Part shown: positions 8,659 to 17,209 of the stretch, piece after piece
How the letters are laid out: each line of letters begins with the position of its first letter
How positions within the stretch are numbered: the first letter of the stretch is position 1
Source: Bog-473 sp963754445
GTDB lineage: Bacteria > Actinomycetota > Acidimicrobiia > Acidimicrobiales > RAAP-2
Direction: 5' to 3'
Assembly (NCBI GenBank): GCA_963754445.1
Contig: CAVWFT010000001.1
Coordinates: 2,232,001 to 2,296,000 of the forward strand
DNA: 64,000 nt
Translations under genes and position numbers: made by a program
Notes under the pieces: model-generated
Told to the model about the DNA's origin: nothing
What the model saw: the letters and a program-made list of their open reading frames with translations, nothing else
The model's database searches: none

Positions 8659-9918
8659 CTACCCATCGGAATCCGAGCGGGTCACCTGTGCCAGCTGCCG
8701 ACGCAGGTAGCGCCGCTCGCGATCGTTCCCGACCAGAGCGAGTGCGGCCTCGTAGGCCGACGCCGCTTCCTCCAGCCTTCCCGACCTGCGCAACATGTCC
8801 GCCCGCGCTGCCGGCATCAGGTGGTACCCCCGCAACGCGTCGGCATCGACGGCGTCGAGGGCCACGAGCCCGGCGTCGGGGCCATCGCGCATTGCCACGG
8901 CGACCGCTCTGTTGAGCTGGACCACCGGAGATGCAGTCATATCGGCCAGGACGTCATAGAGCGCGACGATCTGCACCCAATCGGTCGTGTCGACGTCTCC
9001 TGCCTCACCATGCAGTGCAGCGATCGCCGCCTGGACGGCATAGGGGCCCGGTGCACCCGTCCCCAGGGCTCGGACGACCAGATCGCGACCCTCGGCGATG
9101 CGCTCGCCGTCCCACAAGGTCCGGTCCTGGTCTTCGAGGGAGACCAGCTCCCCCGCGGCATCGACCCGCGCTCCCCGGCGGGCATCGGTCAACATCACCA
9201 ATGCGAGGAGTCCCGTGACCTCATTTTCTCCGGGCAGGAGGCGACGCAGAATTCGAGCGAGCCTGATCGCTTCTTCGGTGAGGTCGATCCGGACGAGTTC
9301 CGGACCACTGCTTGCCGCGTAGCCCTCGGTGAAGATGAGGTACACGACGTGAAGCACCGCCGGAAGGCGTCGGCCGAGCGCCTCACCTTGGGGCACTCGA
9401 AACGGGATGCGCGCATCTCGGATCTTCCGTTTGGCTCGAACCACACGTTGCTGCATGGTGTTTTCACTGGTCAGGAAGGCCCGCGCCACTTCCGGCGTGG
9501 ACAGGCCGCCGAGGTAGCGCAGGGTCAGGGCGATCTGGGCGTCGAGCGACAATGCAGGGTGACAGCAGGTGAAGAACAGACGCAGTCGCTCGTCGGGGAT
9601 GTCCCCCGTGTCCGGATCGAGTGGCGCAGGCGCAAGCTCCTCCGATTCGATGTGCAAGATGGCCAGTCGGGTCGCAAAGGCCTCATCGCGACGCAGGCGA
9701 TCAACCGCTTTGCGTCGGGCGGTGGTGATGAGCCACGCCAAGGGCGTCGTCGGGACACCATCGATTGGCCAGCGCGCCAGGGCTGCTTCCATCGCATCGG
9801 ATGCGGCGTCCTCCGCCAAGTCGAGGTCGCCGAACTGGCGGACCAGGGTGGCCAATAGCCGCCCCTTCTCTTCGCGGAAGACGGCCTCGACCGAGAGGGC
9901 TGCCCGATCGTCGGTCAC
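8659..9918 (-). CDS. ECF42-type RNA polymerase sigma factor with C-terminal extension
   Basis: A 419-residue extracytoplasmic-function sigma factor. Region 2 lies at about 15-85 (FGDLDLAEDAASDAMEAAL, then a helix with TTPLAWLITTARRKAVDRLR) and region 4 at about 110-170 (LRYLGGLSTPEVARAFL). A helical, TPR/DUF6596-like domain of about 230 residues makes up the rest. This layout defines the ECF42 group, in which the extension, not an anti-sigma factor, regulates activity. The GTG at 9918 overlaps the stop of the DGPF gene (GTGA). A longer start at 9990 would overlap that gene by 76 bp and is less likely. Confidence 0.9.
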   Translation of the reverse strand: MTDDRAALSVEAVFREEKGRLLATLVRQFGDLDLAEDAASDAMEAALARWPIDGVPTTPLAWLITTARRKAVDRLRRDEAFATRLAILHIESEELAPAPLDPDTGDIPDERLRLFFTCCHPALSLDAQIALTLRYLGGLSTPEVARAFLTSENTMQQRVVRAKRKIRDARIPFRVPQGEALGRRLPAVLHVVYLIFTEGYAASSGPELVRIDLTEEAIRLARILRRLLPGENEVTGLLALVMLTDARRGARVDAAGELVSLEDQDRTLWDGERIAEGRDLVVRALGTGAPGPYAVQAAIAALHGEAGDVDTTDWVQIVALYDVLADMTASPVVQLNRAVAVAMRDGPDAGLVALDAVDADALRGYHLMPAARADMLRRSGRLEEAASAYEAALALVGNDRERRYLRRQLAQVTRSDSDG

Positions 9919-10265
9919 TGACTCGGGATCGACGCGACCGGACGGATCTCGACCCGACCGACCCGGGATCCAGGGCATCTCGCCGCCCATTCGATCGCGG
10001 CGTCGAGGTCGGGCAGATCGACGATGTAGTAGCCGCCCAGGTACTCCCGAGTCTCGGCGAATGGTCCATCCGTCACGATCCGGTCGCCGCCTCGAACCTG
10101 GACAGACGTGGCACGCTCGAAGGAGTCCAAGACGTTGCTCCCGACCACGATGCCGGCATCGAGCGCAGACTGGTGGTAGGACATGAATTGCTCGACCAAT
10201 CCAGATTCACCTTCTGGAAGTGGCTCGGCGTCCTGATTGCCGATGATCAGCAGCATGTAGTGCAT
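9915..10265 (-). CDS. YCII/DGPF-domain protein, ECF42 partner
   Basis: A 116-residue YCII-related protein with the hallmark motif TDGPFAETREYLGGYYIVD (about residues 62-80). A predicted ligand-binding dimeric ferredoxin-like fold is expected. DGPF proteins are almost always encoded next to ECF42 sigma factors and often belong to their regulon. The start at 10265 was chosen because a GAGGAG-type ribosome-binding site lies at about 10271-10277. An upstream ATG in the same frame (10361) would add an unconserved basic tail. It is translationally coupled to the sigma factor gene downstream. Confidence 0.88.
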   Translation of the reverse strand: MHYMLLIIGNQDAEPLPEGESGLVEQFMSYHQSALDAGIVVGSNVLDSFERATSVQVRGGDRIVTDGPFAETREYLGGYYIVDLPDLDAAIEWAARCPGSRVGRVEIRPVASIPSQ

Positions 10266-10619
10266 CGCGGACTCCTCAATGGTCATTTCTCCGAAGGCCC
10301 GGAGAGGCCCCGGGGAAGTGACGAACGGCCGGCTACGAGATCGACAGAGATTTTGACCCACCCAAGAGAAATTCGTCGAAAGCGGACCAGGAGCGCGGGA
10401 ATTGCCAGAAGGGAGCTGGGATTCGCAGGCACGAAGGGTGATCCGTCTGGATCACCCTGCGGCGAGATCAGCCTGGAAGGGCATTTCAAGACCACCGCCC
10501 TCACCCGCCACGGTGGACTTCTGCCAGCTGCTTCTGCAGAATCAGGACAAGAACAGACCCTTCACTCGAGGCTCCAGTCCCCGAAGCCAGCGGGATGACC
10601 TCACATGACGGAGGTGCCA
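10266..10619. other. Divergent intergenic region, no gene seen
   Basis: This 354-bp stretch separates the DGPF/ECF42 operon (minus) from a VOC gene (plus). Open frames here have poor codon usage and no recognisable product. It contains one strong palindrome (10435-10458), annotated separately, and must hold the promoters of both flanking units. Confidence 0.5.
10435..10458. promoter_or_regulatory. Perfect 10-bp inverted repeat in the ECF42/DGPF divergent region
   Basis: AGGGTGATCC (10435-10444) and GGATCACCCT (10449-10458) are exact reverse complements around GTCT. Because the region is divergent, a terminator is not needed here. An operator for a dimeric regulator is the more natural reading. 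No T-tract follows on either side. Confidence 0.45.
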
Positions 10620-11051
10620 ATGGCCGAACCGACACAGGCTGGACGAATGGTGGTGTGTTACTTCATCGTCTCCGATGACGTGGAGCGCTCCCGCCGTTTT
10701 TACACCGACGTGCTCGGCGGCACGGAGGTCTTCGGACCCGAGCCGACCAATGTGGCCCTCGCCAACAGTTTCATTGTCATCAACGCCGGCGGGGGCCCCA
10801 CCGACGACAAGCCGACGGTAACTCTCGAGACGCCACGAGACCCCGACCGGATCAGCAGCTTCCTCAATATTCGGGTGACGGACATCCAGGCCGTGTACGC
10901 CGAATGGAGCGCCCGAGGCGCGCAGTTCCTGACGCCGCCAAAACAGCATCAGTACGAGACCCGTTGCTATATCCGTGATCCCGACGGATACATCATCGAG
11001 GTCGGTCAAACGACCGACCCGGAGGGAGATTGGTTGCCCGCCGAGTGGTGA
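10620..11051 (+). CDS. VOC (glyoxalase/dioxygenase-fold) family protein
   Basis: A 143-residue protein with two beta-alpha-beta-beta-beta modules of the vicinal-oxygen-chelate superfamily. 'MVVCYFIVSDDVERSRRFYTDVLGG' is the usual first module, shown by SDDVERSRRFYTDVLGG. 'CYIRDPDGYIIEVGQ' near the C-terminus supplies the conserved metal-ligand Glu. I chose the ATG at 10620 over 10605 because GGAGG lies just upstream at about 10609-10613. The substrate is unknown. Neighbours are the ECF42 system and an ABM monooxygenase, consistent with stress or detoxification use. Confidence 0.8.
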   Translation: MAEPTQAGRMVVCYFIVSDDVERSRRFYTDVLGGTEVFGPEPTNVALANSFIVINAGGGPTDDKPTVTLETPRDPDRISSFLNIRVTDIQAVYAEWSARGAQFLTPPKQHQYETRCYIRDPDGYIIEVGQTTDPEGDWLPAEW

Positions 11052-11091
11052 CCAATCAGCCCCCGGCGGCCGCTATCGCCTATAAAGGCGT

Positions 11092-11391
11092 ATGGCCATA
11101 GTGATTGTGCAGGGAGCGTTCTCGTTCGACCCGAAGGATCGGGACCGATTCGTGGAGACCAGTGTGGCGGCAATGCGCACCTCTCGGGATGAAGAGGGGT
11201 GCCTCGAGTACCTCATTGCAGCGGACCCGCTCGACCCAGAGCGTGCGGTTCTATCCGAGCGATGGGAATCAATGGAACATCTGAACCGCCACCTCGCCCA
11301 ACAGCAGAATACGTCTCGGGGTGACAGACCGACACCCCGAGACGTGGAGATAACCCTTTACGAGGTGGCCACGTCACGCCCCCTGCGTTGA
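11092..11391 (+). CDS. Putative quinol monooxygenase, ABM domain
   Basis: A 99-residue ABM/YgiN-like protein. The core follows the family: an opening beta-strand 'IVIVQGAFSF', a helix with 'RDRFVETSVAAM', 'DEEGCLEYLIAADPLDP', and the ERWESMEHLNRHL helix. It lies 40 bp after the VOC gene on the same strand and could share its transcript. It is cofactor-free by family. The substrate, probably a quinol or polyphenol, is inferred. Confidence 0.8.
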   Translation: MAIVIVQGAFSFDPKDRDRFVETSVAAMRTSRDEEGCLEYLIAADPLDPERAVLSERWESMEHLNRHLAQQQNTSRGDRPTPRDVEITLYEVATSRPLR

Positions 11392-11486
11392 CGAAGCGGA
11401 TGGTTGATCCGAGAAATCCCAGAAGTCCCCTCGATGCTCTCGGCGTCGAGGCCGGCCAACAGCAACGATCTCGCTAATCTCACGGG

Positions 11487-11867
11487 GTGCCCCGCGAGTC
11501 AGAGAGATGCCCGAGAATCCAGAACCACAGCTGGGGTGCGCTCGAGGTCGAGGGCGTGGGAACATTCCGCGACGCCAAGCTTTGGCCCGGTGGCGCACGA
11601 GAGTGGGATTGGGAAGTGACCGGAACGCGTCATCAACCGGGGATTCAGCCGGCAGATGTCGAAGAACTCCTCCCCTACCAGCCCGCAGTCATCGTGCTCA
11701 GCCGCGGGCGAGAACTGAGGCTCGAGACGTGCCCTCAGACGCTGGATTTGCTGAGGACCATGGGCATCGAAGTGATCCTCGAAGAGTCATCGGTTGCCAT
11801 TTCGAAGTACAACGACTTGGTGGAGGACGGGACACGGGTGGCCGCGCTCATACACAGCACCTGCTGA
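11487..11867 (+). CDS. Mth938-like domain protein
   Basis: A 126-residue protein of the Mth938/NDUFAF3-like (DUF498) family. The family signature is strong: NHSWGALEVEGVGTFRDAK, LWPGGAREWDW, TGTRHQPGIQPADVEELL and the closing ALIHSTC. Function is not established; members are conserved in archaea, actinobacteria and as mitochondrial complex I assembly factors. The start is the GTG at 11487. No obvious operon partner is present, and the next gene faces it on the minus strand. Confidence 0.88.
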   Translation: MPRESERCPRIQNHSWGALEVEGVGTFRDAKLWPGGAREWDWEVTGTRHQPGIQPADVEELLPYQPAVIVLSRGRELRLETCPQTLDLLRTMGIEVILEESSVAISKYNDLVEDGTRVAALIHSTC

Positions 11868-11912
11868 CGCTGGCCAGTCCACTGGCTGATGAACATTCAG
11901 CCTCTCCGCCGA

Positions 11913-12656
11913 TCAGACCAGGCGGACCTCGGCGAGCCTCTTGACTGAGTACGCATCATCCCAACAGACGGCGGCCTCCCATGCCGCCTCTGCTTGCCCA
12001 GCGATGTCGAGAGCGGCGGCGTCGAGGCCTGCGGCGTTGTGGGGCAGCACCAAATCGAGGTCGGGGACGTCGACGTGCGACTCGTCCCAGTCGATCAGCG
12101 TGACGCCATGTGGGGTCATGAGGACGTTGCCAGTGTTGTTTGCGTCGCCGTGGACGACGCAGGTCTGACGTCCCGCGAGTCGCGCCCACGCTGCTCGGCA
12201 TCGGGCTACGCCTTCCGCCGGCATCGCTCCCAAATCGATCCTTGTCCCGTTCTCGGCCTCCAGAAGATCGATCGACGATCGCCAGCCCGGACGCTGTGGC
12301 CAGCCCTGCGTCACCTTGTGCAGCCGGCGAAGGGCGTCGGCCACGCGACGCCAGTCGGCTTGCGTCTCGGGTGGTCGGCCCTCCACGTAGGTCATGACCA
12401 CGAGACCTTCGGTGAAGAGCCGGCCGTCCGTCGTCGGGATCGGTAGCGGTACGGACAGGCCTTCACCGTCGAGGTATTGGAGGAGCGCTGTCTCCCAGGC
12501 GAGGTCCGCGTCGCTCCTGACACCGAGACGACCGACGGCGCGTCGCCCGCCGACGCGTACCTCCCACACGTCGTTGGCCACCCCGCCATCGAATCGTTCT
12601 ACGCGGGCGACGTCGTCACCCCACTGTTCGAGTGCCTCCCACCCCACTGACCACAT
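11913..12656 (-). CDS. Aminoglycoside phosphotransferase-family kinase
   Basis: A 247-residue APH/choline-kinase-fold protein. Motifs are an N-terminal 'RFDGGVANDVWEVRVGG' nucleotide loop, the Brenner-type catalytic loop 'VVHGDANNTGNVL' and the metal-binding LIDWDESHVDVPDLDL segment. The family phosphorylates aminoglycosides, macrolides, homoserine or other small alcohols. The sequence alone does not show which. It ends 46 bp beyond the convergent Mth938 gene. It is not clearly a resistance determinant, as most chromosomal members in actinobacteria have unknown substrates. Confidence 0.82.
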   Translation of the reverse strand: MWSVGWEALEQWGDDVARVERFDGGVANDVWEVRVGGRRAVGRLGVRSDADLAWETALLQYLDGEGLSVPLPIPTTDGRLFTEGLVVMTYVEGRPPETQADWRRVADALRRLHKVTQGWPQRPGWRSSIDLLEAENGTRIDLGAMPAEGVARCRAAWARLAGRQTCVVHGDANNTGNVLMTPHGVTLIDWDESHVDVPDLDLVLPHNAAGLDAAALDIAGQAEAAWEAAVCWDDAYSVKRLAEVRLV

Positions 12657-12774
12657 CCTCGCAGAGTTCCACCGTCGCCGGCACCGTCATGGAGCACCCC
12701 CGGCTCGCGTCCAGCCGAGACGATGGTGTCTACGCAGGAACCAGACCAACCCGGGCGCGTCAAGAGATGACCGT

Positions 12775-13143
12775 TCAGTTTCGGCTGCGGAGTTGGATCA
12801 CGTTGCCATCCGGGTCAACCACGTCGTGCCGGACAAGCCCGTCGAGGCTGAACGTTCGGTCCGTCACCACGCCTCCGCTTGTCCTGACCCGTTCCAGAGC
12901 GGTTTCCAAGGAGGCGACATCGAACACCGGTTTGAGGGCTGATCCCTCGCGAGGCTCTGGTGAGCCACTGCTTTCGACTGCCTTGGCGAACCGTGCCGGT
13001 ACGGAATGGATCAGGACTTCCTCACGTTCGTTGCGGAGCCGAATGTCGCCGGATAGTTCCTCCGTCGGCTCTGCGTCGAGCACCGCTCCGTAGAAGGTGG
13101 CTAAACGACGGACATCGAACGAAAACACCACGAGAGACGCCAT
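12775..13143 (-). CDS. VOC family protein
   Basis: A 122-residue vicinal-oxygen-chelate protein with two paired modules. It begins MASLVVFSFDVRRLATFYGA and closes with 'DGLVRHDVVDPDGNVIQLRSRN', the standard second-module end. The final metal-ligand position carries Gln, not Glu, so a different ligand set or a non-metal role is possible. It lies upstream of the APH-family gene on the same strand with a 118-bp gap. Confidence 0.75.
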   Translation of the reverse strand: MASLVVFSFDVRRLATFYGAVLDAEPTEELSGDIRLRNEREEVLIHSVPARFAKAVESSGSPEPREGSALKPVFDVASLETALERVRTSGGVVTDRTFSLDGLVRHDVVDPDGNVIQLRSRN

Positions 13144-13319
13144 GTCGGGACTTTAATGACACGCGCCGGCTGGTCGGAAAGAACTGTTGCGTCGGCGAGA
13201 AGATCGTTTCGCTGCTCCTACGAGCTCGCGCACATATCGTCTTGGCGGGCGCGCAAGAGGTTCCCACCGTTTCGGTTCAGCGAGTCGGAGGATGAGGCCT
13301 TGCAGTAGGGTCCTCGTTT

Positions 13320-14153
13320 GTGATCGCTCGGGATCAGGCGCCGGTGGTTTTCGAGGCATGGGACGAGTTGATCGCCGCAGTCGCCTCGGCCACGCCGGCC
13401 GAGCGGATGGAGCAAGCTCATGTCGTCGCTCGGGCCAGCCTCGACCCGACTGCGCCCAACGGTCCCAGATCCGACGCGATGGCGTTCGCCGAACAGATGG
13501 TTGTCGACGTCGCATCCATCACTGCAGATGCTCGAGCTGCCGGCCTGGCCGAGCTCGGTGCCGACGCACCAGCATTCGTCCTTGCCGTGTGGATCGAGGA
13601 CATGATGATTCGCGCCTGTGTCGCCTGGCGCGAACTGTTCGGCGAGGAATGGCGTCCGATTCCCGCTTCCGGACAGACGGATCCGTGGGTAGCGCACGAG
13701 CGATTTCTTTTCGAGGTCGCCAAGCTGTCGGCCCTCGATCCGGTCACCTCCGAACTGGTCAGGCTCCGCGGGGCGAGAGCCCACGACTGCCGGCTCTGCC
13801 AGTCGCGCAGGAGCGTGAGCGCCATCGATCTCGCAGGTGCGACTGATCTGTTCGATGATCCGGATCCGAGCGGCATCTCCGATACTCAGGCCTTAGCCCT
13901 ACAGGTCGTCGATACCTTCGTCTGGCAGCCAATCCGATGGCCGCAGGGACTCGGCACACAGGTCGTGGACGGCTTGGGTCCCACCGCGGCGACCGAGTTG
14001 GTCCTCGATATCGTCCGCAACGGGGCGAACAAGATCGCCGTGGCCTTCGGTGTAGATACCCCGGAGGTGGAGACGGGCGTCGAGTACTACGACATCGACA
14101 CCGCGACCGGGGAGCTGCGCTACGACGTGAGCCCGGCTACGCCCACCGCCTGA
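13320..14153 (+). CDS. AhpD-like / carboxymuconolactone decarboxylase-family protein
   Basis: A 277-residue all-helical protein. The AhpD-type core lies around residues 140-165: LVRLRGARAHDCRLCQSRR contains the CxxC redox pair (DCRLC) preceded by the conserved Glu and Arg/His environment of alkylhydroperoxidase D. A second helical half with 'DIVRNGANKIAVAFG' resembles the dimer core. AhpD proteins reduce peroxides with lipoamide-type thiols. The length suggests a duplicated or extended CMD fold. The start is a GTG at 13320. A peroxide-stress role is inferred. Confidence 0.75.
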   Translation: MIARDQAPVVFEAWDELIAAVASATPAERMEQAHVVARASLDPTAPNGPRSDAMAFAEQMVVDVASITADARAAGLAELGADAPAFVLAVWIEDMMIRACVAWRELFGEEWRPIPASGQTDPWVAHERFLFEVAKLSALDPVTSELVRLRGARAHDCRLCQSRRSVSAIDLAGATDLFDDPDPSGISDTQALALQVVDTFVWQPIRWPQGLGTQVVDGLGPTAATELVLDIVRNGANKIAVAFGVDTPEVETGVEYYDIDTATGELRYDVSPATPTA

Positions 14154-14254
14154 AACTGCGGAACCACCCATTGCGGGATCGAAGAGCTCCAACACATCAA
14201 CCTCTTCGTACCGACGCTTTGGGAAATCCCTGATTGACACTTATGCTCGCGTGA

Positions 14255-14929
14255 ATGGCTCGTACGGGCAATGAGCGGCCGATTGCACCCCGCCTCCCTC
14301 CCGACACGTCCCTGGATACGAATCTGGAGCTCGCAGCCCGCAGCGAGATCATCGGCCTCACGATCGAGGGTGACTTCTCCGATACCGATCTCGAGGGCTT
14401 GGAGGTCGAGGAGTCGCGCATCATCCGTTCGTCGTTCATTGCGGCCGACCTCAGTCGGATCAGGATGATCGACGTCTTGGTGGAGGGAAGCGACTTCTCA
14501 GGCGCCGACATGGAGGAGGCCTCTCTGACCCGAGTGACCTTCAAGGGTTGTCGAATGTCTGGTGCCCGGCTGGCACGGTCGCAGATGCACGACGTCATTT
14601 TCGACGACGTGAAACTGGACGACGGTAACTTCCGAATGAGTTCGGGCGATCGACTCCTCTTCGATCACGTCAACCTGGCTCGAGGCGACTTTTACGCCGC
14701 CCACCTGACCAGTTCACGGTTCTTCGATTGCGATCTGACTCGCGCCGATGTGACGAAGGCAAAACTCCCGAGAGCCCGGCTTCACGGGTCAGAGCTCACC
14801 GATCTCAAGGGCGGCGAATATTTGAGACAGGTCACCATTGACAGCGCTCAGGTCCTCCCTCTCGCCATTGGGGTGTTTTCCGGTTTGGACATTCGCATCG
14901 ACGACGAACGAGACGTGCCACCTTCCTGA
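14255..14929 (+). CDS. Pentapeptide-repeat protein
   Basis: A 224-residue protein whose central about 140 residues form consecutive pentapeptide repeats of the A(D/N)LXX type. The hydrophobic or Phe centre position recurs every five residues (for example FSGADMEEASLTRVTFKGC). These fold into a right-handed quadrilateral beta-helix. Some members mimic DNA and protect DNA gyrase from quinolones (Qnr/MfpA). Others have unrelated or unknown roles, and the repeat alone does not decide. The C-terminal tail is acidic. No neighbouring gyrase gene is present. Confidence 0.82.
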   Translation: MARTGNERPIAPRLPPDTSLDTNLELAARSEIIGLTIEGDFSDTDLEGLEVEESRIIRSSFIAADLSRIRMIDVLVEGSDFSGADMEEASLTRVTFKGCRMSGARLARSQMHDVIFDDVKLDDGNFRMSSGDRLLFDHVNLARGDFYAAHLTSSRFFDCDLTRADVTKAKLPRARLHGSELTDLKGGEYLRQVTIDSAQVLPLAIGVFSGLDIRIDDERDVPPS

Positions 14930-14939
14930 AATTCTCCCT

Positions 14940-15698
14940 TCAGGCCCGGTCGACGGCGTGGCGAAGCCGCAATCGATACACGATGAACCAAGGAACGCCC
15001 ACGACCTGAGTGAGGTCGTCGGGGAATCGAACGAGTGCCTCAGCTGAGGGCTGCGCTTCGACAATACGCTCGATCACGAAGCCATGGTCGGCCCAGGCGT
15101 CCATCACTGCCGACAACGGTCTGCGCCAGAACCACTGGGTCACCTCGACGTCGGCCTTTATCCAGGTATCGCTCACCAGTTCCGTATCGAAGTAGCCACC
15201 CATTTGGGACGGAAGGGCCGGTCCAAATGGATGCTCCAGGGAAACCACCGCCCAGCCGCCGGGCCGGAGCGCGTCAGCGAAGGACGTGAGAGGCACCGTC
15301 CAGTCCTCCAGGTAGTGGAGTGCGAGGGAGCAGGTGATCCCGTCGACGGAGTCGGGACTGAGAGGGAGCGGCTCTGCGAGGTCCGCAACGAAGAAGCGGC
15401 CCCGCTCCGAACAGCGACGGCGGGCCTCTTCGACCATGGCCGGGCTGAGATCGACGCCGATCACATCCGCCCCGTTGTCCAGGAGCCACTGCGCCTGGGC
15501 CCCCGAGCCGCATCCGGCATCGAGGATCGTCAGATCCGACAGGGGCAAAGGGATCAGACTCCGCAACGCTGGTCGCTCCAACCACCCGTTGAACGGACCA
15601 TCGTCGCTGACCGCTGACCAGACAGCGGCCAATCGGTCATAGACGTCTCGCGTGTGGCGAGTGTGATCTGCTTGGTTCGCCGGAAGCTGAGCTGCCAT
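14940..15698 (-). CDS. SAM-dependent class I methyltransferase
   Basis: A 252-residue Rossmann methyltransferase. Motif I is ILDAGCGSGAQAQWLL (about residue 57), followed by the acidic 'VIGVDLSPAMVEEAR' for adenosine ribose binding and CSLALHYLEDW as motif IV. The Met at 15698 is preferred; an upstream Met at 15758 would add about 20 unconserved residues. The C-terminal half resembles small-molecule methyltransferases of the ubiquinone/menaquinone type, but the acceptor cannot be named. It faces the pentapeptide gene convergently with 10 bp between stops. Confidence 0.85.
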   Translation of the reverse strand: MAAQLPANQADHTRHTRDVYDRLAAVWSAVSDDGPFNGWLERPALRSLIPLPLSDLTILDAGCGSGAQAQWLLDNGADVIGVDLSPAMVEEARRRCSERGRFFVADLAEPLPLSPDSVDGITCSLALHYLEDWTVPLTSFADALRPGGWAVVSLEHPFGPALPSQMGGYFDTELVSDTWIKADVEVTQWFWRRPLSAVMDAWADHGFVIERIVEAQPSAEALVRFPDDLTQVVGVPWFIVYRLRLRHAVDRA

Positions 15699-16088
15699 GG
15701 CATCGATTGTGCCCGATTCCTGTCGTGCGTACCGACGTTGCGTCCATATCGGTCCCACCGACGTATGTCTCAGAACTGGAGAGTCCGCTCAGACGGACAA
15801 CTCCTGTACTTTCAGCATGTCGACGCGCTGCTGCGTCGCGATGATCTTGCATCACGAAATGTCCAGACGTGCGCCATTTGCGTATGCGCCCTGGATTATC
15901 TGCTTGTTGGTCGTCATCGAGTCTCCTCTCGCAGTCCGCTTTCGCTCTGGCCATCGTGCGATTCCGCCGTTACATCTGCACGTCACTTCCACGCGGTGCA
16001 TCGTCCCAGCTCAGCCTCCCTTGTGATGCGGTGCGGGTATCCCGCCCGGAGCGACGTTCGGCCAGCACGGCGTCGGCCCGAGAATTCC
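15699..16088. other. Gene-free stretch
   Basis: Between the methyltransferase start and the lipoprotein stop there is about 390 bp with no convincing gene. The frames crossing it lack family motifs and have atypical codon choice, and GC content is lower than in the flanks. It probably contains the methyltransferase promoter. Confidence 0.4.
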
Positions 16089-16451
16089 TCAATCGCAATT
16101 GGCAAATACGGACACACGGCTCATCCGGCCCGAGTGCAACGTGACATCTACCGGCATTACGTACGACTGATTCGTGGTCACCCGGTATCTCCCTGCAGGC
16201 ATGGAGAAGCGAAACTCGTGGGACCCGAGCTTCGTCTGCTTCGCCACCACGCGGTCACCCCGATAGACGATGACCTCAACCGGTTCCTTGGGCTGGGCGG
16301 CAGGCCCAGAGCATTGTCCAGCCACGCCAGTCAGGACCCCGGGCTGTTGACCAGTGGCCTGGGGCACCGATATCGGGCCGCCACAACCCGAGACGGCCAG
16401 CGCACACGCACAGCAAAGAACTGCCAGCCACTTCGTTCCAGCCATACTCAC
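16089..16451 (-). CDS. Small secreted lipoprotein, unknown function
   Basis: A 120-residue protein with a type II signal peptide: basic start, hydrophobic core and the lipobox LAVSGC, with Cys23 the predicted lipidated residue. The mature part (about 97 residues) is beta-rich and resembles a small carboxypeptidase-regulatory or transthyretin-like fold ('VEVIVYRGDRVVAKQTK'), with one late Cys. No enzyme motif is seen. The start could also be Met3. It is transcribed divergently from the TIGR03086 gene. Confidence 0.75.
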   Translation of the reverse strand: MSMAGTKWLAVLCCACALAVSGCGGPISVPQATGQQPGVLTGVAGQCSGPAAQPKEPVEVIVYRGDRVVAKQTKLGSHEFRFSMPAGRYRVTTNQSYVMPVDVTLHSGRMSRVSVFANCD

Positions 16452-16599
16452 TCCATTTCTGAATCGCCCTCACCCCTGATGACTCATGTTCCTGATATCT
16501 GGTTCGGCCACGTTCTCCCGTGCGAAACCGTCTGCCACGTCGACAAACAGGAAAAGCGACGTTCAGGCAGTGGTGGCCTGCCCTGTATCGTCGAGGGGC

Positions 16600-17145
16600 A
16601 TGGACCCATTGGTCGCCCATCAGCGGTCGCAGGACACCTTCGCCCGCGTGTTCGGCAACGTGACATCCGATCAGTTGTCCGCACCGACGCCGTGTACCGA
16701 ATGGGATGTGAGGGCACTCATCGACCACGTCATAGGGGGCAATCAGCGAGTCGTCGAGCGAGCCGGTGGTCAGCCGGCTTCACTCCCGGAAGACCTCAAA
16801 AGCGCCCTCCGCGCCTCTGCCCGGGCGGCACAGGACACCTTCGCCGAGCCCGAGGCCCTTACCCGCACGTACCAATTGCCCATCGGAGAGATTCCTGGAA
16901 CCACGTTCATCGAGCTACGGACAAGTGACCTGCTCGCCCACGCCTGGGACCTGGCCAGGGCGACCGGACAGCCAACCGACTTCGATCCGGAACTGGCGGA
17001 ATACGTACTTGGCTTCTCGAAGCAGATGATGAGCCGTTCTGGACTCCGCGGCGACGGGCGTCCATTTGGCGAAGAGCAGCCTTGCGGAGACGATCGCCCG
17101 GTGGCGGACCGGGTGGCGGCCTTCCTCGGCCGCAAGCTGGCCTGA
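16600..17145 (+). CDS. TIGR03086-family metal-binding (DinB-like) protein
   Basis: A 181-residue DinB-superfamily helical bundle of the actinobacterial TIGR03086 group. The signature 'PTPCTEWDVRALIDHVIGGN' (shown by PCTEWDVRALIDHVIG) and DLLAHAWDLARATGQP supply the conserved His ligands. The ATG at 16600 was chosen because GAGGGG lies at about 16593-16598. The longer frame upstream has no homology-like pattern. Members are thought to be mycothiol-linked or metal-dependent enzymes with unknown substrate. This is the second such protein in the window. Confidence 0.85.
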   Translation: MDPLVAHQRSQDTFARVFGNVTSDQLSAPTPCTEWDVRALIDHVIGGNQRVVERAGGQPASLPEDLKSALRASARAAQDTFAEPEALTRTYQLPIGEIPGTTFIELRTSDLLAHAWDLARATGQPTDFDPELAEYVLGFSKQMMSRSGLRGDGRPFGEEQPCGDDRPVADRVAAFLGRKLA

Positions 17146-17209
17146 AGGAGAGATCACGCGGGTCGACGCAATCGTTACCACGCCCCGCTTCCGGCCACGA
17201 CAGCTCCGC

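Noticed and set aside
8557..9858. 433-residue open frame on the plus strand
   Set aside because: It is antisense to the ECF42 sigma factor, whose domains and motifs are clear; the plus-strand frame has no motifs and atypical composition.
15654..16928. 424-residue plus-strand open frame
   Set aside because: It crosses the lipoprotein and the TIGR03086 genes in wrong frames and has no recognisable domain.
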